A stretch of 22,068 nt of DNA from contig JANQTK010000045.1 of assembly GCA_030731695.1 (NCBI GenBank), forward strand, positions 3,250 through 25,317, read 5' to 3'. How positions within the stretch are numbered: position 1 is the first letter of the stretch; each line of letters starts with the position of its first letter. The stretch is from Polaribacter sp. (GTDB lineage: Bacteria; Bacteroidota; Bacteroidia; Flavobacteriales; Flavobacteriaceae). Shown here piece by piece: positions 16,550-22,068 of this stretch. The notes below the pieces were generated by a model. It searched no databases. It was not told where the DNA came from and saw only the letters and a list, made by a program, of their open reading frames with translations. The position numbers and the translations under genes were made by a program.

Positions 16550-17944
16550 TTACTTTCCAATACAAAAATTCGAGAAAATATGTCCTAAGATGTCTTTATC
16601 TACATCATATTCTCCTGTAATGGTTCCTAAATGACGCAAACATTCACGAATATCAATCGAAAATAAATCCGTAGTAATCTCTAAATCAATGCCAATTTGA
16701 ACAGAAATAATGGCTTGCAACGCATTGTTCAACGCTTCAAAATGACGTGAATTGGTTACAATGGTTTCGTTGTTGCTCAAGGCACCTAAATTGACTAAGG
16801 ATGTCAATTCTTTTTTCAATGCTTCAATACCTGTTTTATTTTTAGCTGAAATTAACATCACATCTTCAATTTCTGATTTTAGTAAAGCAATTTCTTCATC
16901 AGAAAGGGTGTCTATTTTATTGGCAATAAACAACACCTTTTTATGTTGGAAACGTTTTTTGATGACCTCAATTTCAACTTTAAATTCTGAATTTTGAACT
17001 TTGAACTTTTCCGAGTTTATCAATGAAATAATCAATTGTGCATTTTCCGCTTTTTCATACGCTTTTTTAATACCAATTGTTTCTACAACATCCGTAGTTT
17101 CACGAATTCCTGCTGTATCAATAAATCGAAAAGCGACACCATCAATAATAATTTCGTCTTCAATAGCATCTCTTGTAGTTCCTGCAATTTCGGAGACTAT
17201 GGCTCTTTCTTCATTTAATAGCGTATTTAATAAGGTCGATTTTCCAACATTTGGTTCTCCAATAATGGCTACAGGAATACCATTTTTCAACGCATTTCCA
17301 ACTGAAAAAGAATCAATCAAACGTTTTAAAACTAGTGTGATTTTAGCCACCAATTCTTTGAATTTTGTTCTATCTGCAAACTCCACATCTTCTCCAGAAA
17401 AATCGAGTTCTAATTCTATCAAAGCTGCAAAATCGAGCAATTTAGCACGTAAATCTTTCAATTCATTGGTAATGCCACCTCGCATTTGTTGCATTGCCAT
17501 TTGATGACTTGCAGCAGAATTAGATGCAATGACATCTGCAACAGCTTCAGCTTGCGATAAATCCATTTTTCCATTTAAAAATGCGCGTAAGGTAAATTCT
17601 CCAGCATCAGCCAATCTGCAACCATTTTTTAGAAATAATTGAATAATTTCTTGTTGAATAAAAGTAGATCCATGACAAGAAATTTCTACTACATTTTCAC
17701 CTGTATATGAATTAGGATTTTTAAAAATTGACACTAAAACTTCATCAATAATATGTTCTTTATCAACAATAAAGCCCAAGTGAATGCTATGCGTTTTTTG
17801 ATTTTTTAGTGATTTATTTTTTCGAACTGAAGTGAAAAACTGGTCTACAATGTCAATTGCTCTTTCTCCTGAAAGTCGAATTACAGCAATAGCACCAATT
17901 CCTGATGGTGTTGCCAACGCAATGATAGTGTCATTTTGAATCAT
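16550..17944 (-). CDS. mnmE: tRNA modification GTPase MnmE (TrmE)
   Basis: The 464-residue product is the GTPase that works with MnmG to install the cmnm5 (or related) group on wobble U34 of certain tRNAs. The N-terminal folate-binding domain starts MIQNDTIIALATPSGIGA. The G domain has the P-loop GEPNVGKST (229-237), GTTRD (255-259), DTAG (276-279) and NKID (342-345). The protein ends in CIGK with the conserved Cys461. The ATG at 17944 gives the standard N-terminus; a GTG 15 nt upstream is rejected. Residues 314-325 (FKVQNSEFKVEI), between G3 and G4, are encoded by heptamer repeats (separate entry). The gene is convergent with the CPA2 antiporter and divergent from the DUF4870 gene. Confidence 0.97.
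   Translation of the reverse strand: MIQNDTIIALATPSGIGAIAVIRLSGERAIDIVDQFFTSVRKNKSLKNQKTHSIHLGFIVDKEHIIDEVLVSIFKNPNSYTGENVVEISCHGSTFIQQEIIQLFLKNGCRLADAGEFTLRAFLNGKMDLSQAEAVADVIASNSAASHQMAMQQMRGGITNELKDLRAKLLDFAALIELELDFSGEDVEFADRTKFKELVAKITLVLKRLIDSFSVGNALKNGIPVAIIGEPNVGKSTLLNTLLNEERAIVSEIAGTTRDAIEDEIIIDGVAFRFIDTAGIRETTDVVETIGIKKAYEKAENAQLIISLINSEKFKVQNSEFKVEIEVIKKRFQHKKVLFIANKIDTLSDEEIALLKSEIEDVMLISAKNKTGIEALKKELTSLVNLGALSNNETIVTNSRHFEALNNALQAIISVQIGIDLEITTDLFSIDIRECLRHLGTITGEYDVDKDILGHIFSNFCIGK
16971..17005 (-). repeat. Five tandem heptamers inside mnmE
   Basis: Read on the minus strand the sequence is TTCAAAG, TTCAAAA, TTCAGAA, TTTAAAG and TTGAAAT, five head-to-tail 7-nt units with point differences. 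Because 21 nt is three units and seven codons, the array stays open and encodes FKVQNSEFKVEI. Heptamers of this type and the FKVQ-S-FKVQ peptides they encode recur in Bacteroidetes genomes (from general knowledge, not checked here). Confidence 0.75.
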
Positions 17945-17948
17945 ATTG

Positions 17949-17980
17949 CAAAAATACACAAAGATTATTCAGAATTTCAA
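17949..17980 (-). promoter_or_regulatory. Bacteroidetes promoter for mnmE, near-leaderless
   Basis: On the minus strand there is TTG (17980-17978), a 21-nt spacer and TATTTTTG (17956-17949), a perfect TAnnTTTG box with the same spacing as the AsmA-gene promoter. Only four bases separate the box from the mnmE ATG, so the predicted transcript would have almost no leader. Confidence 0.5.
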
Positions 17981-18069
17981 TGAGTAATTTTTGTTTTTCT
18001 GATGATTCATAAGATTTTAAAAATATTTTTATTCATATTTGTAAAACATTTACATTAAAAAAAATAAAT

Positions 18070-18408
18070 ATGAGAGAGGATAGACAACTTTTGATGCTTA
18101 CTCATTTAAGCCAATTATTAGATTTTGTTTCTGGAATTGGAGGATTTGTAGTTCCACTCATTTTATGGATTTTAAAAAAAGAGGAGGTTTTAGGAATGGA
18201 TTTTCACGGAAAAGCGATTTTAAATTTCCGTATTTCAATGTTTTTGTATGTTTTAATTTGTATTCCTTTTGTTATTTTCTTTGGACTCGGATTTATCGGA
18301 CTGATTGTTTTAGGAATTTTTTATTTGATTTTTCCTATAATCAATGCTGTAAAAGCGAGTAATGGCGAAATGATTCATTACCCTTTTTCTATTCAATTTA
18401 TAAAATAG
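18070..18408 (+). CDS. DUF4870 domain membrane protein
   Basis: The 112-residue protein begins MREDRQLLMLTHLSQLLDF, has three hydrophobic segments (about 15-36, 55-75 and 77-95) and contains GMDFHGKAILNF, where DUF4870 proteins have a conserved H-x-K/R-x-A-x-NF segment. It matches the DUF4870 family (Tic20-like small membrane proteins) of unknown function. The ATG follows an A-rich leader; CATATTTG at 18034-18041 is a one-mismatch -7 box. The gene diverges from mnmE and ends 11 nt before the convergent DUF4268 gene. Confidence 0.88.
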   Translation: MREDRQLLMLTHLSQLLDFVSGIGGFVVPLILWILKKEEVLGMDFHGKAILNFRISMFLYVLICIPFVIFFGLGFIGLIVLGIFYLIFPIINAVKASNGEMIHYPFSIQFIK

Positions 18409-18419
18409 TTTTTTAAACA

Positions 18420-18851
18420 CTATACATTTTTAATGACATCCTCATACTCATAAAAAAAAGCTTCTAGTTTTGACATCTTTTCGACAAAGAATTCATAACA
18501 AGCTCTCCAAGTATTTTTGTTGTGAATGTTGAATTTTTCCTCAAATGGGACATAAATTCGATGAATTATTTTTCCATTTTCCAATTCGTAGGCATTATTA
18601 TAGATTACTTCAGGAAGTTCAGCTTCTAACAAAGATTTTAAGGAAAGTAATTGATCATAATACAACAAATTCATCAGTTCATCAGTATGTTCAATGTCCA
18701 AACAAATCATTGCTTCTTTTTTATCAGCTACAAATTTGAGTGCAACTCCTTTGATTTTTGTATTGTATAATAACCATTTTCTTGGAAAAGATTTTCCAAA
18801 ACTTGTCCAAAATTCCTTTCGTAAAAGTGCTGCTTCTTCCTTTGAAAACAT
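18420..18851 (-). CDS. DUF4268 domain protein
   Basis: The 143-residue soluble protein has no signal peptide or membrane helix. It begins MFSKEEAALLRKEFWTSFGK and contains KWLLYNTKIKGVALKF, ICLDIEH and YVPFEEKFNIHNKNTW, which fit the DUF4268 family. That family is found alone or fused to nuclease-like domains, and its function is unknown. It lies 8 nt downstream of the small membrane protein gene on the same strand, so the two are probably co-transcribed. Confidence 0.85.
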   Translation of the reverse strand: MFSKEEAALLRKEFWTSFGKSFPRKWLLYNTKIKGVALKFVADKKEAMICLDIEHTDELMNLLYYDQLLSLKSLLEAELPEVIYNNAYELENGKIIHRIYVPFEEKFNIHNKNTWRACYEFFVEKMSKLEAFFYEYEDVIKNV

Positions 18852-18859
18852 CGATTTTT

Positions 18860-19087
18860 TTAGGCTATAAAGATCAATATCGAAATTAAAAGGGCTAAAA
18901 TGTAGTAGAAATATTTGGCAATTTTTAAGATTTCTTTTCTATTATCAGAGAAAAAACTAGTTGAAACGATGTCACTTTCATCACTGATTTTAGGATCAGT
19001 CAACATATTTACAAATTTTGATAACACAAACCTATTCCAAACGAAAGTGATCGCAAAGATTATGGATATGTTTATAATTGTTATCAA
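18860..19087 (-). CDS. Small two-helix membrane protein, unknown function
   Basis: The predicted product is 75 residues with two hydrophobic helices (about 2-17 and 57-74) around a polar loop (KFVNMLTDPKISDESDIVSTS). There is no ATG near the 5' end; a TTG at 19087 is the best start, as an in-frame TAA lies 12 nt upstream of it. The gene sits between miaE (29 nt upstream) and the DUF4268 gene (8 nt downstream). A -7 box (19104-19111) is placed correctly for the TTG start. I recognise no family; the evidence that it is real is topology, spacing and the promoter match. Confidence 0.6.
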   Translation of the reverse strand: MITIINISIIFAITFVWNRFVLSKFVNMLTDPKISDESDIVSTSFFSDNRKEILKIAKYFYYILALLISILIFIA

Positions 19088-19103
19088 AGCAAATATTTAT
19101 ATG

Positions 19104-19136
19104 CAAATATACAAAATTACCCGTGAATTTTAGCAA
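19104..19136 (-). promoter_or_regulatory. Candidate promoter for the small membrane protein gene
   Basis: On the minus strand there is TTG (19136-19134), a 22-nt spacer and TATATTTG (19111-19104), a perfect TAnnTTTG box overlapping the 3' end of miaE. The predicted leader to the TTG start at 19087 is about 13 nt. Confidence 0.45.
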
Positions 19137-19698
19137 TTGTTCCTCTAACTTTCATCATTTCAGCTTCATAATTCAATAAAGCATGCCATTTTTTATCTAC
19201 AATTTCACGATCTTGATATTCACGTGCAAATTGTAAAAAAGTAGTGTAATGATTTGCCTCAGAAATCATTAAGTTTTTATAAAACTTTTTCAATTCTTCA
19301 TCTTCCATGTTTTCGGAAAATACTTTAAAGCGTTCGCAACTGCGAGCTTCGATCAATGCTGCAACCAATAAACGTTGAATCAATGCATCTGTTCTATCTT
19401 TAGTTTTTGGAAAAAATTTTTGCAACAGCACAGCGTAATCGTTTTTTTGTTCTCTGCCCAAAACCATGCCTCTTTTCACCATTAATAAATGCACCATTTT
19501 AAAATGTTGCATTTCTTCAATCGCAATATTGCTCATTTCTTTTACAAGTTCCGTTTCTTCGGAATAATTAATAATGATAGAAACCGCGTTTGATGCTGCT
19601 TTTTGTTCTAAAAAAGCATGATCAGTAAGTATTTGTTCCAAGTTATCTTTGGCAATTTCTGCCCATGAAGTGGTAGTTTCGAATTGTAAACCTAACAT
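19117..19698 (-). CDS. miaE: tRNA-(ms2io6A) hydroxylase MiaE
   Basis: The 193-residue protein is a ferritin-like diiron monooxygenase that hydroxylates the isopentenyl group of ms2i6A at tRNA position 37, using oxygen. All ligand positions are visible: E31 (DHAFLEQKAAS), E62 and H65 (EEMQHF), E117 (IEARSCERF), and E147 and H150 (SEANHY). Length and motifs match the family. A -7 box TAAATTTG (19734-19727, minus strand) lies 28 nt before the ATG, but no good -33 was found. It may be the first gene of a minus-strand group with the small membrane protein and DUF4268 genes. Confidence 0.93.
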   Translation of the reverse strand: MLGLQFETTTSWAEIAKDNLEQILTDHAFLEQKAASNAVSIIINYSEETELVKEMSNIAIEEMQHFKMVHLLMVKRGMVLGREQKNDYAVLLQKFFPKTKDRTDALIQRLLVAALIEARSCERFKVFSENMEDEELKKFYKNLMISEANHYTTFLQFAREYQDREIVDKKWHALLNYEAEMMKVRGTIAKIHG

Positions 19699-19726
19699 GT
19701 TTTTGTATTTTTTGCACTATTCATTG

Positions 19727-19734
19727 CAAATTTA
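19727..19734 (-). promoter_or_regulatory. Candidate -7 box for miaE
   Basis: TAAATTTG on the minus strand is a perfect match to TAnnTTTG, with a predicted leader of about 25 nt. No TTG was found at the -33 distance, so the call is weak. Confidence 0.4.
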
Positions 19735-19849
19735 AGTTGATTCTTAAAATTCTAACTGATTTTACTTGAATTTTTTAAAAAATGTGATGTTTTAATTTTT
19801 ATCAGTCACAAACATTCTTATTTTTACGATTAAATAGTATCTTAACTAT

Positions 19850-21667
19850 ATGTTAGAATTAGCTGGAATTATTATCTTAGGAATATTGGCGCAATGGGTT
19901 GCTTGGAAATTTAAAATCCCTGCAATTCTTCCATTAATTTTAATAGGATTATTGGTTGGACCTATTGCTGCAACTTATATTACTGAAGATGGTTCAAAAT
20001 GGATTGAACCCATTTGGAATGGTGAAAAAGGACTTTTTCCAGGAGATTATTTATACAATTTTGTGTCATTGGCCATTAGTATTATTTTATTTGAAGGAGG
20101 CTTGACATTGAAAAGAGATGAGATTAAAAACGTAGGACCAGTCATTACCAAATTAATCACTTTAGGTGCAGCTATTACTTTTTTTGGAGCAGGTATTGTT
20201 GCTCATAAAATTTTTAATTTAAGTTGGGAACTTTCTTTTTTATTTTCGGGACTAATCATTGTTACGGGACCTACAGTAATCACACCCATTTTAAGAAACA
20301 TTCCTTTAAAAAAAGACATCTCAACTGTTTTAAAATGGGAGGGAATTTTAATAGATCCTATTGGAGCTTTAGTAGCGGTTTTAGTTTTTGAATTCATCAC
20401 AGTTGGTGGTGAAAGTGGATTTACTAAAACAGCATTTATTGAGTTTGGAAAAATTTTGTTATTTGGAACAACTTTTGGATTTACGTTTGCACATGCATTG
20501 GCTTATGTAATCAATAAAAAAATGATTCCTCATTATTTATTAAATGTTGCCTCACTTTCAACAGTACTTTTAGTGTTTGTAGAATCAGAACTTTTTGCTC
20601 ACGAATCTGGATTATTGGCAGTAGTTGTAATGGGAATGGTTTTAGGAAATGGCAAATTGAAAAACATCAAAGAATTGTTGTACTTTAAAGAATCTTTGAG
20701 TGTTTTATTAATCTCAATTTTATTCATTTTACTAGCTGCAAACATGAATATTGAAGAGTTAATGCTTTTATATTCATGGAAAACATTGGCTTTATTTGCG
20801 ATTGTTGTTTTTGTAATTCGTCCTCTTGCTGTTTTTGCAAGTACCATCAATTCCAAGCTAAAATTCAATGAAAAAATCTTTATAAGTTGGGTAGGACCAA
20901 GAGGAATTGTGGCTGCAGGAATAGCTTCTTTATTCGGAAGTAAGTTATTGAAACAAGGTGTTGAAGGCGCAGAATACATTACTCCATTGGTTTTTATGAT
21001 TGTTCTTGGAACCGTACTTTTAAATGCTACTACAGCTCGATTTTTTGCCAGAATTGTTGGCGTTTTTCTAAAAAAATCAAATGGAATTTTAATAGTTGGT
21101 GCTTCAAATCCAGCAAGATTGATAGCAAGTTATTTGCGCGATAAAGGCAAGCGAATTGTAATTATTGATTCCAACAAACATTTTATTGAGCAAGCTTTGC
21201 AAGACAATTTAGAGGCGTTGAATGTTAATATTTACGATGATGAATTGACAGACAATATTGAGTTGAATGATGTTGGATATTTAATTGCATTAACCGCAAA
21301 TGATACTGTAAATAAACAAGCTTTAGAAAATTTTTCTGAAGTTTTTGGTGAACATGGTTCTTTTAAAATTGCTTCATCTAGTGAAATTAAAGAAGCTACA
21401 GTCGAAGAAAAATTACACTTTTTCACACCAAAAGATGATTATATTAATTTAAGTGAAGCTTACAGAGAAAACCCTGTAATTCATCAAGTAAAAATAGCTG
21501 ATGAAAAACAATACAAGGAAGTTTTAAGTTTATTGTATGATGAGGAAAAATCAATTCCTCTTTTTGTTGAAAAAGGCGCAGGATTGTATTTAGTAACTGA
21601 ATATGAAAGAGATAAGCTACCTAAAAAAGATCTTATCATCTCATATTTAGGTAAGAAAATTGTGTAA
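19850..21667 (+). CDS. CPA1-type sodium/proton antiporter with RCK (TrkA-N) domain
   Basis: The 605-residue protein has an exchanger domain of about 12 helices (1-405), with ILFEGGLTLKRDEI, the ion-site region TGPTVITPILRNIPLKKDIS followed by KWEGILIDPIGA, and SWVGPRGIVAAGIASLFG. These are hallmarks of the NhaP-like CPA1 group. A cytoplasmic RCK_N/TrkA-N Rossmann domain follows at about 410-530 (GILIVGASNPARLIASYLRDKG, then IVIIDSN), and about 75 C-terminal residues complete the protein. The nucleotide loop reads GASNPA rather than the usual GxGxxG, so ligand binding may differ. It probably exports Na+ (or K+) for protons. The start ATG at 19850 leads directly into helix 1. Confidence 0.92.
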   Translation: MLELAGIIILGILAQWVAWKFKIPAILPLILIGLLVGPIAATYITEDGSKWIEPIWNGEKGLFPGDYLYNFVSLAISIILFEGGLTLKRDEIKNVGPVITKLITLGAAITFFGAGIVAHKIFNLSWELSFLFSGLIIVTGPTVITPILRNIPLKKDISTVLKWEGILIDPIGALVAVLVFEFITVGGESGFTKTAFIEFGKILLFGTTFGFTFAHALAYVINKKMIPHYLLNVASLSTVLLVFVESELFAHESGLLAVVVMGMVLGNGKLKNIKELLYFKESLSVLLISILFILLAANMNIEELMLLYSWKTLALFAIVVFVIRPLAVFASTINSKLKFNEKIFISWVGPRGIVAAGIASLFGSKLLKQGVEGAEYITPLVFMIVLGTVLLNATTARFFARIVGVFLKKSNGILIVGASNPARLIASYLRDKGKRIVIIDSNKHFIEQALQDNLEALNVNIYDDELTDNIELNDVGYLIALTANDTVNKQALENFSEVFGEHGSFKIASSSEIKEATVEEKLHFFTPKDDYINLSEAYRENPVIHQVKIADEKQYKEVLSLLYDEEKSIPLFVEKGAGLYLVTEYERDKLPKKDLIISYLGKKIV

Positions 21668-21833
21668 GAGTAATAAATTCATCTTATAAATTTTTCAGTC
21701 TTTTTGAATACCAAGTGAAAAATATTGGTGTAGTAAAAACTTTCATTTTCTTTTCATTAGTAGTAAGTATTTTTACACTTTTAATCAGGATACTAACTTT
21801 TTTAAAATGAATGATTTATTTGTAATAAGTTTA

Positions 21834-21841
21834 TAAATTTG
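21834..21841 (+). promoter_or_regulatory. Candidate -7 box for the GtrA-family gene
   Basis: TAAATTTG is a perfect TAnnTTTG box 18 nt before the ATG at 21860. No TTG is present at the matching -33 distance. The rest of 21668-21833 showed no gene or clear hairpin. Confidence 0.4.
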
Positions 21842-21859
21842 CCCCTCAATCTATAATCA

Positions 21860-22068
21860 ATGCGAAATTATTCACCCCTTAAAAAACAAGTAATAAAATT
21901 TATACTTATTGGAATTTTAGCGGTTGTTGTAGATTTAATTTGCTATTATTTTTTATTGCGTTTATTACCTGATAAAGCATTTTCAGTGATAAGTAATGAA
22001 GCTTTTGCAAAAACAATCTCTTTTTTATGTGGTTTAAATGTTACTTATATTTTTAATAAATCTTGGAC
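21860..22068 (+). CDS. GtrA-family membrane protein, 3' truncated
   Basis: The gene runs off the right edge; 69 codons are visible. The product starts MRNYSPLKKQVIKFILIGIL and continues with AVVVDLICYYFLL, then EAFAKTISFLCGLNVTYIFNKSW. This is the GtrA-like pattern: a first helix after a basic KFxxxG segment, an Asp in helix 1, and an NxxxNxxW-type motif (NVTYIFNKSW). GtrA-family proteins are small four-helix membrane proteins linked to moving polyprenyl-phosphate sugars across the membrane for surface polysaccharides. The frame stays open to the end of the window. Confidence 0.85.
   Translation, partial: MRNYSPLKKQVIKFILIGILAVVVDLICYYFLLRLLPDKAFSVISNEAFAKTISFLCGLNVTYIFNKSW

Noticed and set aside
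17001..17504. 167-residue plus-strand open frame opposite mnmE
   Set aside because: It is Ser/Ile-rich with no domain, lies wholly antisense to the conserved MnmE G domain, and is a composition shadow.
18404..18422. Possible bidirectional terminator between the DUF4870 and DUF4268 genes
   Set aside because: The inverted arms (ATAGT and ACTAT) are only 5 bp and A+T rich, too weak to call.
19777..19810. TGTGA and TCACA words before the CPA1 antiporter as a CRP site
   Set aside because: They are about 18 nt apart, whereas a CRP site needs a 6-nt spacer.
20599..20979. 126-residue minus-strand open frame inside the CPA1 antiporter
   Set aside because: It is antisense to conserved membrane helices, has no promoter or family resemblance, and is a shadow frame.

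Overview
The window comes from a low-GC member of the Bacteroidetes, most likely a flavobacterium of the Flavobacteriaceae. Four things point there: the fused CcoN-CcoO oxidase subunit, the mono-haem CcoP, several promoters with the phylum's TAnnTTTG -7 box, and starts with almost no Shine-Dalgarno signal. It reads as ordinary chromosome: no insertion sequence, phage gene, CRISPR array, rRNA or tRNA was seen.

Bases 1-1863 hold the 3' part of deoD (purine nucleoside phosphorylase) followed after 9 nt by hemN (oxygen-independent coproporphyrinogen III oxidase). Bases 1897-8001 are a cbb3-type cytochrome c oxidase operon in the order ccoS, ccoNO (fused), ccoQ, ccoP, ccoG, ccoH and a TauE/SafE/UreH-like membrane protein. 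A perfect 9-bp inverted repeat with a CRP/FNR-type core lies just upstream of a Bacteroidetes -7 box and is centred near -41, so the operon looks FNR-activated under low oxygen. HemN makes haem without oxygen, which fits a high-affinity oxidase next door. The copper ATPase gene ccoI, often found with these genes, is not in the window.

Bases 8011-8207 carry three copies of a roughly 27-nt interspersed repeat. They are followed by an ECF sigma promoter, an ECF sigma factor gene with a TTG start, an overlapping gene for a single-pass membrane protein that looks like its anti-sigma factor, and a secreted coiled-coil plus beta-barrel protein. These three genes look like one envelope-sensing unit. 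It is closed by a strong terminator at 10835-10868. A large AsmA-like protein gene with its own promoter follows (10953-14186).

Bases 14369-16516 encode a CPA2-type cation/proton antiporter with two Usp-like domains. Convergent to it is mnmE (tRNA wobble-uridine modification), whose G domain contains a peptide encoded by heptamer repeats. Then come a DUF4870 membrane protein on the plus strand and a minus-strand group of miaE (tRNA hydroxylase), a 75-residue membrane protein and a DUF4268 protein. A second antiporter (CPA1-type with an RCK domain) lies at 19850-21667, and the window ends in the 5' part of a GtrA-family gene. The strongest leads are the FNR-type cco promoter, the sigma/anti-sigma/outer-membrane module and the repeat-derived segment of MnmE.
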